Source of the DNA: Bimastos eiseni
Lineage: Eukaryota > Annelida > Clitellata > Crassiclitellata > Lumbricidae
Reading direction: 5' to 3'
Length of the DNA stretch: 64,000 nucleotides
Assembly: GCA_959347315.1 (NCBI GenBank)
Contig: OY365811.1
Span: 33,580,321-33,644,320 of the forward strand
Both the position numbers and the translations under genes were made by a program. Positions 1 to 11,592 of the stretch are shown here, piece by piece. Each line of letters opens with the position of its first letter. Positions within the stretch are counted from its first letter, which is position 1. A model generated the notes under the pieces. It was not told the origin of the DNA. It was given only the letters and a program-made list of their open reading frames with translations, and did no database searches.

Positions 1-90
1 TCGACGGCATGCTGTACGTCCTTCGTCTCGGCTCAGCGCTGCCGAAGTTCAGCTCCGTTGGACGGAGAGGTCGTCGGGAACGACAGCTGA

Positions 91-387
91 GGGACCGGTT
101 GCACCTCGACCCACCCTCGTCGTCTTCGATGGCCACCGCGGCATCCATGTCTTCCTTGCGGCGCCTCGTTCGCTGGCGGGAGGACCTGGAGCCGGAGAAG
201 GACCTGGAGGCGGAGAAGGACCTGGAGGACGTCGCCTTCTCAGAGCAGTGACGACGAAGTCTTGGCTCGAAGAGAACGTCGAAGGAGGAGAACTCATCGG
301 AATCGTCCTCCAACTGGTGACGATGTCTCTGAGCAGGAGGAGGATTTCGATCCTTGGCAAAGGATGAAGATGATTGAGGATCGATGA
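91..387 (+). CDS. Unidentified GC-rich open segment, possible exon or retroelement remnant
   Basis: This frame is open for 99 codons between a TGA at 88-90 and a TGA at 385-387. The upstream part reads as tryptophan/arginine repeats made by an 18-bp unit (GGACCTGGAGCCGGAGAA and variants at about 183-235). The downstream part is arginine-rich and then acidic, ending with motif DFDPWQRMKM. GC content is clearly above the AT-rich DNA that follows. No start codon is required if it is an internal exon, and the minus strand is also open here. I recognise no family; a gag-like or terminal fragment of a mobile element is as likely as a host exon. Confidence 0.25.
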   Translation, partial: GTGCTSTHPRRLRWPPRHPCLPCGASFAGGRTWSRRRTWRRRRTWRTSPSQSSDDEVLARRERRRRRTHRNRPPTGDDVSEQEEDFDPWQRMKMIEDR

Positions 388-2400
388 TTGGAGGGATCTG
401 CTTCCTACTGATAATACATATACACCGTCGATCAATATATCTGCCTAAATATTACTGTGAATAGCAAAGGTTTTGGTTGATGAGGCAATGTCAGTTCCTT
501 CGGCGAAACAATTTATTTTTGAGACATGCTAGCAATAGCGAATTTGTATGCGATATTCTGCCTGTCCAGTTGTCTGTTTGTGTGCTTGTCTGCTTGTGTG
601 CTTGTGTGTGTCTCTGTTTGTTTTAAATGTTAAATTGTTTAAATTTTTCCTACGTTTACTTCGTCTGTGCGATTTGCTTCCTTCTGTCTTGTCTCCTTAT
701 GTTCGCCGTTGTTCTTTCTTCGGTTCTTTCTATTGCTAATCACATGCAATTGTTCTTTCATTATTATCCGATTTCAACGTTGTCTCTGCCTCTTGCTGGG
801 TTACATCATCACAACCGGCATTTTCACAGATCACGCTTCCAGACCATCCACCTCTTGAAGCGAATTCTTTCATCCATGTTTAGCGAATTCGAGAGATCAG
901 TTACAGTATCGGTTCAATCAAAGCGAGGGGACCACCGAACTTCTCTAAAGCAGGCTATGAATTGTTAATGAAACGATTGAAAGAAAAGGAAGTGGTTGAT
1001 GGTATAAAAGGCATGGAACTGAAAGAAACAAGGAATTCAGGTAAGGGAGGAGGAGGACTTGAGAAGAAAATGTACTTGAGAAAATAAATAACCAATGATA
1101 GAAGGAAACACGAGATTTTCAAGAAAACGGAGAAAGAAGAAATCATGGAAGAGTTTTCAGACGTTAAGAAAATTAAATAGAGAACAGGCTAGACCATTGT
1201 TATGAGTGTTACAAAAACTGAAAAATTATCATGTAGATTATGTTAATGTATATATGTTAGAACGCATTTGAGAGCTTTGAACAAAAGTCAGACCATGCAT
1301 TACGCTTCTGCTCAAGAATTAGAATTGTAAATGAAGACAGCAGAGGTTTCGCCCGAAAGCCACAAGCAAACAGCGAAGGAAGGAAAATGCAGGAAAGAGG
1401 AAGATTGATAGATCACTAAGAAGTCAGCGTGGATGGTACGGAAGTTGTTGAAGTGCTGGATAAATATTTCAGTTCAGTGTCCACTTCGAAAGAACTCCCG
1501 GAAACATCCCGGAGCTCAACTAAACATTTATAAACAGTGGAGGGTTTAGCAAATCGCATTGCATTGCCATTTATCTATGTTAGATGTGATAGCTTATTTA
1601 TACAAATAGCCGCAATATACATATTACATATATATTGTATACATGCATCTAGTAACATAAGACATGCAACCTGAGTTTGAACCATTATACAAGTTAATGT
1701 AGAATGCTTAATAACCCATTTTCTCGAGCTTTAACTTTTGAAAAAACAGTGACACAGATTCACTGCCTCCTTTCCAGGAACAACATTATAAGCTTCAATT
1801 AGGTCTCCTCTGATCCTCCTTCTCTCCAATGTAGCCATAGCCAACAACTTCATCTGTCGTCCATGTAATAATTTTGAAGCCTCTTCTTTGCACATCGTCC
1901 AGTTGCTTGATGTCATGGCTCCTAGGTATGGATGTTTCGAGACAGGCTATTTATACATGGATTCTTTTCAATTTCTACTTTTTTTATTATTATAACATTT
2001 TTGTTTGTTCCATCGCATTTTCTTTTGTTAACATTATCCGCCTTTCTATCGGGTTCGAAATCGAACCGTCATTTCTTAATTTGCGAGTCTTCTGCTTTCA
2101 AATGAAGAAATTAGAATAGCGCAGAAATAGAGATTGCTCAATTCTGTTGTCATAATTATGTGGATTAGATTGACCGGTGTCGAATGTTGGCTAACAAACT
2201 GACTCTCACTGTCAGCTATATATAGTCACATAGTCAAACGTTGATGAAATTGTTCACACGTCTTCGTCACAGCAAGTTCAGAAGTCGAGAATTCAAAAGA
2301 TCACCACGACAGAAACACATTTTCTTCTCCACTTGTGACATTGAGGAAATTCAACTATATATGAATTGATTGCATTGTCGGCGGTCAGTTCAGACGGCGA
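388..2400. other. Non-coding AT-rich stretch
   Basis: Apart from the weak exon candidate at 884-1040, I see only short chance frames, a T/G-rich tract (about 560-630) and AT-rich DNA. No gene or element boundary is recognised. Confidence 0.5.
884..1040 (+). CDS. Possible exon of unknown gene
   Basis: An open frame starts after the TAG at 881-883 and runs to a TAA at 1085-1087. Its lysine/glutamate-rich reading (about LLMKRLKEKEVVDGIKGMEL) looks protein-like. It is followed at 1041 by a good donor (AATTCAG then GTAAGG). A possible acceptor AG lies at about 899-900. No homology is recognised and no partner exon is identified, so this is a weak ab initio candidate. Confidence 0.15.
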
Positions 2401-2913
2401 GGAGCTGGCTGTGGCAAGAGGAGCTGACAGTGGCAAGAGGAGCTGGCCGTGGCAAGAGGAGCTGGCCGTGGCAAGAGGAGCTGGCCGTGGCAAGAGGAGC
2501 TGGCCGTGGCAAGAGGAGCTGGCAGTGGCAAGAGGAGCTGGCAGTGGCAAGAGGAGCTGGCCGTGGCAAGAGGAGCTGGCAGTGGCAAGAGGAGCTGGCC
2601 ATGGCAAGAGGAGCTGACAGTGGCAAGAGGAGCTGGCCGTGGCAAGAGGAGCTGGCCGTGGCAAGAGGAGCTGACAGTGGCAAGAGGAGCTGGCCGTGGC
2701 AAGAGGAGCTGGCTGTGGCAAGAGGAGCTGGCAGTGGCAAGAGGAGCTGGCCGTGGCAAGAGGAGCTGGCCGTGGCAAGAGGAGCTGACAGTGGCAAGAG
2801 GAGCTGGCCGTGGCAAGAGGAGCTGGCTGTGGCAAGAGGAGCTGGCCATGGCAAGAGGAGCTGGCAGTGGCAAGAGGAGCTGGCTGTGGCAAGAGGAGCT
2901 GGCCATGGTAAGA
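2401..2913 (+). repeat. 19-bp minisatellite, 27 tandem copies
   Basis: The unit GGAGCTGGCCGTGGCAAGA repeats exactly 27 times (513 bp), with substitutions almost confined to positions 8-11 (GGCC, GGCT, GACA, GGCA). Because 19 is not a multiple of three, each strand has all frames open and encodes the same 19-residue periodic peptide. The long open frames on both strands here are therefore an artefact of the repeat and not genes. Confidence 0.97.
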
Positions 2914-3690
2914 AAAAATTAACCGGCAACACAGATATATCCAGACTGGCTTTATAATACTAGGGGCTTAGGTGACAAGGTGAGTTGAGTGGTAGCACTC
3001 CGGCAAGGAGAGCTGCATGCAAATCAGCATAGACCCCGGATGGATTCCAGTTTCATTCGCAGGGTGGCATTGATAAAATAGGCTGTTTGACTTGAAGGAC
3101 GGCTTGCATGACTACCAGTCAGTTAAATTGGACTGGTGTCAGTTTCAATGATAAAAACACGGATATGCTGTGTCATTACACATCTGTCATTCTATTATCT
3201 ATACATCAAAGAAATAAAATGAACAGTCTACTCTCTCTGGATGTTAATAAAACTGACGTCTTCCTTATTGTTTGTTGGTTCATCCATCATGCAATTACTT
3301 TGCTCATGGTTCATATAACTGACCCGTCCCTTGGAAAAGACGCTACATGAACTGTCTACATACAAGCGTAAACAAATTCATGCTTTCAGCTGCAAATTGC
3401 AGCCGACGCTAATGGCCGACCGCAATTACCCTGCTGGCGAACGTAGGGTTTCTCTTGTGTGGATCGCTACGCTGGAAGAACACCGTTAATGAAAGTGGAA
3501 GCATGCCTAGTCCTTTTGGTTACTTCGATGGCTTTGAATTCCAACGTGACCTAGTGTCCAGAGAATGTGCTAAGAGTAGGACTAAGCGTTGATGAGCGAC
3601 CTGATCTGCGCCGGTTTCGTCAATTGTTCGACTCAATTCGGACGCCGCATAACAAAGGCCTTTGTATTCCTCAACACAGACAACCCGATA
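2914..3690. other. No gene recognised
   Basis: AT-rich intergenic DNA between two repeat blocks. Only short open frames occur, none with a recognisable product. Confidence 0.5.
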
Positions 3691-3779
3691 AACAGACATA
3701 TAGGAATGTATGCCTATACAAGCGTGCAGACACACATCCACAATCCAACAGACGAGCGGATAAGCCTACAAACAGGCAA

Positions 3780-3900
3780 GCAGACGTACACGTATATATA
3801 TACACATACAGTCATATATATATATTCGTATGAATATATATGTATATATATACATATACATATATATATACATATATGTATATGTATATATATACACAGG
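3780..3900. repeat. TA/CATA-rich microsatellite
   Basis: Imperfect TATATACATA and TATATG repeats. Tyrosine/isoleucine-rich frames across it on both strands are low-complexity artefacts. Confidence 0.85.
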
Positions 3901-4313
3901 TACAAGCAAAGTAAGACCGACACTATAGACACATACAGACACGTCATCAGGAAGGCAAGCTGAGAGGCTTGCAAACAGACAGAGAGGCAAGCAGGCAAGC
4001 AAGCAGGCATTCAAGCTAACAGCTAAACAGGCAACAGGCAGATAAACACGTGGGTAGGTTGACAAAGAAGTATTGAATATTGTTGACAATATAAGAAGCA
4101 GTTTGTTTAGCACGTTCTACGACGCTTTTACTACGGAACAGAATGGTTTGCGAGGAACTGAGGGTCAGGACACGTTTACCTCATTGGGTAAAACGAGGCT
4201 TTTATGGAACCGTTGACATTCACGCGTAGTCTTTTTCCGACAGATGTACAGAGATGGAGACACAGACAGTCGGAAAGACGCTCACAGACAGGCTAGATAC
4301 AGATTATAGATGA

Positions 4314-4363
4314 TCGATAGACAGATAGATGGTTAGAAAGATAGATTGATGAATGGATGAACG

Positions 4364-4398
<35 letters not shown>

Positions 4399-4551
4399 GG
4401 ATAGATGAATAGATGGATAGATGGATAGATGCATAGATGGATGGATGGATGGAAGGATGAACGGATGGATGGATGGATGGATGGATGGATGGATGGATAG
4501 ATAGATAGATGGATGGATGGATAGATAGATAGATAGATAGATAGATGGATC

Positions 4552-4634
<83 letters not shown>

Positions 4635-4772
4635 GGAAAGATGGATGGATGGATGGATGGATGGAAGGATGGATGGATGGAAGGATGGAAGGATGGATGG
4701 ATGGACGGACGGACGGACGGACGGACGGACGGACGGACGGACGGACGGAGGGATGGATGGATGGACGGACGG
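4314..4772. repeat. Compound tetranucleotide microsatellite GATA / GGAT / GGAC
   Basis: A long run that changes from GATA units (about 4316-4635, with interspersed GGAT) to GGAT/GGAA (about 4636-4700) to GGAC (about 4704-4748) and back. All minus frames read as IHPS or SIYL repeats, which carry no coding evidence. The stepwise unit change is typical of an old, mutating microsatellite. Confidence 0.95.
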
Positions 4773-5812
4773 AAATATACATGCACACAGATGGTCAAGA
4801 CACATACAATCATGTATTCATACAGATACAAAGACACACACACAGATAGAGGGAGGGAGGGAGACAGAGAGACGAGACGAGATAGAAGTTCAGAACTGAC
4901 TGCACAATCAATCTTTTTTGGTGATCGCTATCTTGGAAACCTCTTTTATCGAAGCGACCACGTGGAGACTCAACGCCTCTCCCGATGAATCTGACTCTGG
5001 ATCCGCCCTTCCAGTTGCAATCGTCTTTCGGAGCAATAATTGTATGCCGCCAGTCTACTGTCATATATATATATATAGTTCATACAATGTATTAATCGAT
5101 GGTGAAACTCACAGTCGATCAGTCGATTATATATAGAATGTCTTCACTTTAATCAAGCTCAGCTTGCATTCGATGCAGATGCAAACAGACACAGATCGAC
5201 AGGCAAAGAGATATAGAGAAAAGGCCAGATAAACTGGAAGAGGCAGTCAGGCTGATAAACAAAGCGACAGACAATGACACTATGGAGTATTCTGGTTCCA
5301 CGTGCGTGTGAATGAACATTTGGTTCTTAGTGAAGAGAATTGTTTATTCCTTGTTTAGGATGTGATCGATATTTCCTTTGAAGGCACCGATAAACGCGCT
5401 AGGTCTACGAAAACGTTACTGTAGTGCAAATGATGCCACTGGAAACATTGGAACTGTGCAATCGACGGCGTATATTAGTGTTTTTATATATGTGTAATTG
5501 TGGAATACAATATTATTATAGTGAATTGTGTGACTATTAAGGCCATAACTCATTCCTACGAATATTTGCATTGTATGATAGGCCAAACATATTTTAATAT
5601 AATATAACCATAACCAATCATTTTATTGATTAGCTCCGAACCAACATAACACACAAGCAAATAGATTACAATGTTGTGGAGATCACATTCAAAATATTAG
5701 CGGAGGATCAATGGGGAGAAGAGAAAGAAGCCCCTAAGGCACATACATATGACCCGCTAGCTGGGCCCACCCTTACTCATAGCCAAGCAGCAGTTGGGTG
5801 TAGTTGGCAAGT
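4773..5812. other. No gene recognised
   Basis: Flank of the tetranucleotide array, with CACA and GAGGGAGG runs, then ordinary AT-rich DNA. Nothing supportable as a gene. Confidence 0.5.
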
Positions 5813-5820
5813 GAAATTGA

Positions 5821-6641
5821 CAGTGATGTATGGTCTCGAGACAGTTTTTTAGTGTCTCGGTCTCGGAAGCCTGCTGTCTCGGTCTCGGGGTTAGTGTCTC
5901 GAATGTTTAGAAACTGTCTTGAAGTGAAAGTCTTGTTCTGTCTGGAACAAGCAGTCTCGTTGAGTTTCGCGTCAACTGTCTTAAAATCTTGCGCTAGAAA
6001 CTGCAACCGAAACGGTAATTCTGGTTAACGCGCGAGTCACATGATACTGAAATCAATTCAATTATCTTAAAGTGGAAAAATGTCTGAGAGAGAACCTGAA
6101 ATTGTGAAGTTTCCTTTTACGCAATTTGAAGTTATTGACAAACAATAGCTATGCCATGCCGTTGGTTATTGATGCAAAACCACGAAACGATCGAAACAAC
6201 TTCTCAGGGTAAGCATAAGAATATGCGCAACTTTTTAATTTTGTTTGGTATTTGTTATCGAATTTGCTTGTTTATAATCGTCTATAAGATTTTAGACGTG
6301 TCTAAAAAGACTTTCTTTATGTTATTCAGAAGATATGCCGACGAAAATATATCGAAATAGATAAAACGCGGCAATATAAAAACTGTTCTCAGGAATTGGT
6401 ACTACATACATTATAAATTTCAAATTGAAACTGAACAGGAACATTATTCCGAAAACTGATACTTTAGTATTTCACAGCATTTTATATAAGATCACTTGTC
6501 TTTTACTGTCTCGTACTGTCTTGAGTCAAGTCTCGGTCTCGGTCTTGGTACCTCACTGTCTCGGTCTCGGTCTCGGTCTTGGCACCTCACTGTCTCGGTC
6601 TCGTCTTAGTCTTGAAGTTTGAAGTCTTGCAGGCATCACTG
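5821..6641. mobile_element. Non-autonomous hAT-type element (copy A), perfect 8-bp target duplication
   Basis: The element starts CAGTGATG and ends CATCACTG, an 8-bp terminal inverted repeat. It is bounded by a perfect 8-bp direct repeat GAAATTGA at 5813-5820 and 6642-6649. Eight-base duplications with CAG/CTG ends are the hAT superfamily signature. Short GTCTCGG iterations lie close to both ends (5832-5905 and 6508-6612), where transposase-binding subterminal repeats usually sit. The interior is AT-rich and has no transposase reading. A related element of almost the same size lies at 53625-54443. Confidence 0.88.
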
Positions 6642-6749
6642 GAAATTGATGAAATTATTGATGAAATAATTCACACGCCATCGTCCCAGTAAGTTCAGAG
6701 GTCGAGGGAAAAAAGAAAAAATAACGAAAAACTTAAATAGTTGACTATG

Positions 6750-7190
6750 TACTCATGCACCTCACATATCAGCAGTGATATGTTCGCTTAGGAAACGTGT
6801 ATATCTGATTTTAAAGGTATTGGGCCTAAGTGACCTAGACATCGGAATATCTAAGGGGGTGGAGTTCCATATTAATGGACCATGATATTTCACAGAAAAT
6901 TGCCCAGATGTAGTGCGACATAGAATTGATCTGAAGCTATGAACTGAACGTATTTGGTGGAGATTAGTCGATGAAGCATGCGTTAAGTAATTATGAAAGC
7001 ATGGAGAAAGTTGGTTGTTGAAGAACTTATGCATGAGAGCCTTCGTCTGTAGTGCATTTAATTGAGTCACATTTAGAATTTTAGTTCTATTAAACATATC
7101 ACTAGACGTATATCTTCCGTAAACAAAACAACCCAAGATCATTCGAATAATACTTTTTTTGAAAGGGATGCCAATCTCTTCAATCTAGGA
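6750..7190 (-). mobile_element. LINE fragment (CR1/jockey-like), C-terminal end of the reverse-transcriptase ORF
   Basis: A minus-strand frame of 126 codons (6762-7142) reads like the region downstream of the reverse transcriptase in CR1/Rex/jockey-type non-LTR elements. It has spaced IRSVHSFRS, then FSVKYHGPLIWNSTPLDI and a short basic tail before a stop. Upstream, at about 7146-7190, homologous reading (NPRLKRLASLSKK) continues in another frame, so a frameshift separates the two pieces. It is 5'-truncated and not functional. Family assignment beyond non-LTR retrotransposon is inference. Confidence 0.75.
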
Positions 7191-7940
7191 TTGTAATTAT
7201 GATGCAATATTTTTATATCTACATGTAGACCTATTCTGTGTGCGTAAATATATTTATTGACAATTTACATTTCAATGGTAGACCAAGTCAGTCACTTTTC
7301 TGATCGCTTCGCTAGTCACTTGCTGATCGCTTTGATAATCGCTGTTTTGATGTCTTTGCTAATGACTTCATTTAATCAGATAAACTACAGCACATTCCTG
7401 ATCAGCTCATAAGAGCCGACAGCTAGATACGGACGTAGAGTGACAAAGAGAGTGACAGACGGAGAGACAGAAGAGAGAGACGAAAGAGGACAGAGACGTC
7501 AAGTGATTATGGTCCACACGCAAGGACAGCAGTTTGCGTGAAATGTATGGGTGTAAAAGAAGATGACACCAAGATACGGACTCAGTGAAGCGGGCAGTGC
7601 TGAGAGAAGGTGATGGTCGTGATGGTCGTAAGAAGATCCGGAAGAGCGAAGGGAGCTGGATAGTTGAAGAAGCCAACAGTGGCGAGGGAGATAAAGAAAG
7701 GGAGGAGTGTGAGAAGAAAGGGCAGGCTATTCGCTCAAGAGACCATGGAGTCAGAGGAAGCGCCGCTGAGAGCAGCGACAGAATTGCTGATCATCTGATG
7801 AGCGTGTTGACTTCTGCGATAGTAATTGGCTGAGGTCGAATCATAAGACATTTTTAACATCGTTAAATAAACACCAGTTGTTTTAATGAGCCTAGTTGCT
7901 GTAAATGCATTCTACAACAGTTTAATATAATCAACAAAAC
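7191..7940. other. No gene recognised; purine-rich open segment
   Basis: Contains GATCGCTT-like imperfect repeats at about 7290-7370 and a GAGA/GACA-rich stretch at 7430-7500. A hydrophilic plus-strand frame at about 7585-7833 is rich in Glu, Lys and Arg and has no recognisable domain. It could be an exon on the same strand as 7941-8100, but nothing ties the two together. Confidence 0.35.
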
Positions 7941-8100
7941 ATGACCGAAGTCTTCGGGTCTCCGAAGCTTCAACGAACACACCGTGCTAAAGAACAAAGA
8001 GGAGAAGCGGTCTTTAAGTCCCCCGAGGAGCTGAAAGAAGCTGACCACTATTATAACCTAGTAGAAGACGACCAACAGCCATCCCTTCCACTGGCTTCCA
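7941..8100 (+). CDS. Possible first coding exon of an unknown gene
   Basis: ATG at 7941 (context AAAACATGACC) opens a hydrophilic, acidic reading (MTEVFGSPKLQRTHRAK, then PEELKEADHYYNLVEDD). Composition looks coding. At 8101 a plausible donor (CTTCCA then GTATGG) would end the exon in phase 1, just before the DNA turns AT-rich. The frame itself continues to 8444 with unconvincing sequence. No family is recognised and no downstream exon was found. Confidence 0.3.
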
Positions 8101-9436
8101 GTATGGTTACAGCTGCAATTTACTTTACAAACCATAATAGGCCTAGTTCGAAAGTATTAGTACATATATGTTGCTTAATCGTCAATGCCAGTTACTATAA
8201 TGTGAGGCATTGTAACGTGGACACATTGTGTAATAATTTTGTGCGTTTAATGTTTAAGCCACGTAAATTTCAAGTTTTTCGACACCAATATAGCCAGCGC
8301 AGTCAATTGATGTCGGGTCAGGCAGTCAGAGGTCAAACAGCCTGGCCTCGTTTATGTCTCGCCGATGGACATATATGGATTTCGACGATACATTGGTCGA
8401 TTTCCATGCTTAGAAATGCATTAGCCCATATATCTTGCGGATGACGGACGTGCATGCATTTACATGAACATCAATGCATATGCGATATACATGCGACGAT
8501 GCACTGGGACTGCTTGGTTGAACAAGGTCATGGTCCATTGACTTCCATTTGAAGGGAGCGTTGGCCTGTTATAGGCAGTAAAGCTGATGATAGAACAGCG
8601 GCCCGCACTGGATTCTGGGTATATACATATTTAATATATTTAATATATATATATATATATGGCCATTCGTCATTCTGCGTCCAGGAGGCAGAACAAAACG
8701 AGTTGTTGGTCCACACAGGTCTCTTTAGTCATTCGTCAGAATGGCCTCTATGTTTTTAAGCAAACGACTTAGTTAAAGCAGTCAGCTGCGGACCACATCA
8801 GTCCAAGACTAAAATCGATTTATGGAGTAACGCAGCAGGAACGAACTCCAGCCAGAAAAAACTTTGGTCCCAACACGACGCGTTTTATTGTCGTCTTGGC
8901 AGTAGTTTTATTACTGCTTTCACCATATTATCTTCACTTGCTCTTTTGCACAGCTGACCAAAATGTCACGCTGCGCCAAAAACCCATATTAGCCATTAAC
9001 TATTGTATTTATGGTTAACCCTAACACGCTGAAACGATTGTTTCTTCTGCATGAACAAATCCGTTGTACGCAGAACTTCCCATTCGAGACGATCGATCGA
9101 TCGCTCTCCTTGGTCGTTCGCCTAGCAACGGTCTTGTGGAGCGGTAAATCGCTCGCCTAGCAGCTTTACGAATACCATACACAGAAGACGTTGTACAGGT
9201 CGACCGCGCGTTGCTCGCCTACTCGATACAACGCAACCGATTTTCAAACTGCTTACTATTTTACAATGGGAGCTCTGTGTGCGTGGCGTTGGTCTGATAT
9301 AATTATAAGCAGCTCATGAAAAAGAAATGGACATCATACGAGGAGAGACATCGAAGCACGCTACCATGTTTCAAGACCAGAGTGGATTACATTAATGTTA
9401 CATCAGGTCAGATGATTGAGGTCAGACTAAAATTAA
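8101..9436. other. No gene recognised
   Basis: AT-rich DNA with a TA repeat at about 8635-8660. No coding or element structure that I can support. Confidence 0.5.
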
Positions 9437-9448
9437 TCAGACCATTTA

Positions 9449-9532
9449 CTTACTTAGACTTAGATCCTCCCGTTCCTTCTGGAACATTGGTCAACAAGAG
9501 CTCTCCATCCCGTACGATCTTTAGCAGTCTTT
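9449..9532 (-). mobile_element. 84-bp 5'-truncated LINE insertion with 12-bp target duplication
   Basis: This insert matches the 3' end of the LINE at 13305-14600: same CTTACTTA tail, then TCCTCCCGTTCCT(T/C)CTGGAACATT and TTTAGCAGTCT-like sequence. It is flanked by a perfect direct repeat TCAGACCATTTA at 9437-9448 and 9533-9544. Orientation is minus. This is the expected product of target-primed reverse transcription aborted after about 84 bases. Confidence 0.85.
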
Positions 9533-9729
9533 TCAGACCATTTATAATTAGTCTTAAAAATTTGGAACAATATACCGCCTGAAATACGTATTGTGCTAAA
9601 TATTATAAAAGTAAAATATAAATATTGGCAATTTATTCTACATATTTCTAAATGCTGTTATGCTGCTATGACGTGTGTGGATTATCAAACGATAAAAAAT
9701 TAAAATTCATGGCAGTAACACGCGGTGAA

Positions 9730-9821
9730 GGCAGTAACCCAATACTTTCAATAGCTGGGGTCGCCTCACCTTTGGAAACATTATTAAGGGGTCGCAGGGC
9801 CAAAAAGGTTGAGAACCGCTG
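9730..9821 (-). mobile_element. hAT-type element terminus (fragment)
   Basis: Read on the minus strand it begins CAGCGGTTCTCAACCTTTTT followed by GGCCCTGCGACCCC. This is the common animal hAT/MER-like terminus. The opposite end and a target duplication were not found, so it is a fragment. Confidence 0.6.
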
Positions 9822-11071
9822 TTCTACTATGTATGCACATTCAAGTTTGATGAATAAATTAGTCATTATTATTAGTAAAGTCATAAACCCCTCATATTGG
9901 GATTCAGCCCTAAAAGGTACATTTTTAGGACCGGAGCCTAAGAAGTTACCACTGCAATGTAGAAAAAAACTGAAAACAACTCGATGAAAACAGAATTGTT
10001 ATTGTAATAGGTATATTCACTCAAATCTTGAGCCAATTCCAATAGTACTGAATTAATAGAACAATTTTGCCGGGACAACAGCTTAAAACGCTAATGCTAC
10101 AGTATGGAAAATTAAAAAAATCAAAAATTGGGGTGAAAACATTCTCCTCGACAACCGTTCATCGGGGCTCGTTCTCTGACCTCCAGAATCATTATTCGCC
10201 ATGTAGTTGACTTTCTCATTTATTTTAGGCACTTGACTAAACTAGATCGCATATCAGATTAGTTAGGACTGTTCTAGTTCAAATGAAATTACACTATATC
10301 ATATCGGATGATATTAAATCAAATCGCATCAACTAGGTCTGATCGCTCCAGACCAGACGATAGACTAGTTGGAATCATATAAGACCGCTTCATTGCCAAC
10401 ATGCGTTGTCTCAAAGTGGCATGTTTGGTCAATAAAATAGACAGTTGTGACTATAGACATTTGGCTTTAAAAGCACACAACGCGCAACACACGCGTCAGC
10501 AGCGTGACTTATATCTGCAGCGCTCGTTCGCTTAGCTAATCCCAAGCAACTCAATACATTTTCCGACGGTCAATTCGAGAAGGCTCCCCCGATGCATTTT
10601 CCCTTAATACCAGTCTAGACACACAGAGGCAGAATACAGTTCGATAGACAATAACAGAAACCATCAATCGCAGTGGTTACTTGATATTGCAATTATACTT
10701 CGACCGGATAAGCCAGTCTAAGAGATCTCGTGCGTTTAAGCTACTTGGAGAAGAAGGGAAGTGGCATTAGGAACTGTAGTGCCCGTAAGCAAACAGACCC
10801 AAGTACACGTATCCTATAACTATACATGGAAGAGGAGATCATGTAATCGGCTCTTCCATAGGAGACTAATTATATATGCCTCTGGTTGCTGGTTGGCAGA
10901 AAGCTTCAAGGCTGAGCTGTTTGTCTGTCTGTCCATCTGTCTGTCTATAGATTTTTGCCTGTCTAATTTCGTCTCTGCTCATCTGACTGCCTCACCATAT
11001 CAACATCTGTCTCTAGACATGTCTCTGTCTGTCTCTGTCTCTAGACATGTCTCTGTCTGTTTCTGTCTGTT

Positions 11072-11103
<32 letters not shown>

Positions 11104-11377
11104 CAGCACTATCAGTCTGCATTGTCGGCTCAAAGATTTCCTTAACTCAAGGAGTTGGGGCAATCTGGTGAGGATGCTTAGCTGTCTTTGTCTGTATGTG
11201 TCAATTTCTATTTTGTGGCCCTGCAATCGAGACAAATTGCCACTTTTGCGGTTCTTTCCTTTGACAACTTGATAAGATGTTCGGATATATTTAGACATTG
11301 CTGCTCAAAACAGGCCTTGCTTATAAATACTTCTTCCTCCTATATATCGTTTTGAAAATGTCGACTTCTTATACCAA
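9822..11377. other. No gene recognised
   Basis: AT-rich intergenic DNA. Contains CTAGTT/AGATCG-like imperfect repeats at 10240-10380 and a GTCTGTCT/CTCT microsatellite at 10915-11105. The open frames across the microsatellite are low complexity. Confidence 0.5.
10915..11105. repeat. GTCT/CT-rich microsatellite
   Basis: Runs of TGTCTGTC and a CTCTCT tract at about 11079-11102. Confidence 0.9.
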
Positions 11378-11592
11378 TTATTATTATTATTATTATTTTA
11401 CCGAAATTTGATACCGCCCTTCTTCCAACATTTTTTGCTCAGAAGTGCATATACTGCAGAGCAATTGTGCGCGAAGGACTTACTCAAGGTCCCTACATAG
11501 TGACGCATCGGATGAGGGTCGAACCCGCTCACTCAGCGCACACTGAGCGTTACGGGCCGATCGCTCTAACCGTTCGGCCACTGTGCCACACA
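11378..11592 (-). mobile_element. tRNA-derived SINE, family 1 (full-length copy)
   Basis: Read on the minus strand the head is GTGTGGCACAGTGGCCGAAC then GGTTAGAGCG (pol III A box) and GGGTTCGACCC (B box). A non-tRNA body follows, then the tail GGTATCAAATTTCGGTAAAA and an AAT repeat. Other copies are at 32322-32549, 43981-44205, 49954-50058 and 56181-56265. Confidence 0.88.

Noticed and set aside
2401..2913. CRISPR-like array
   Set aside because: The units are contiguous without unique spacers, and the window is eukaryotic with spliced genes.
2293..2957. Open frames of 157-199 codons on both strands
   Set aside because: Produced entirely by the 19-bp minisatellite; no independent coding evidence.
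4293..4843. Long minus-strand open frames of 150-180 codons (HPSIHPS / SIYLSIYL)
   Set aside because: They are the translation of a tetranucleotide microsatellite and are open in three frames at once.
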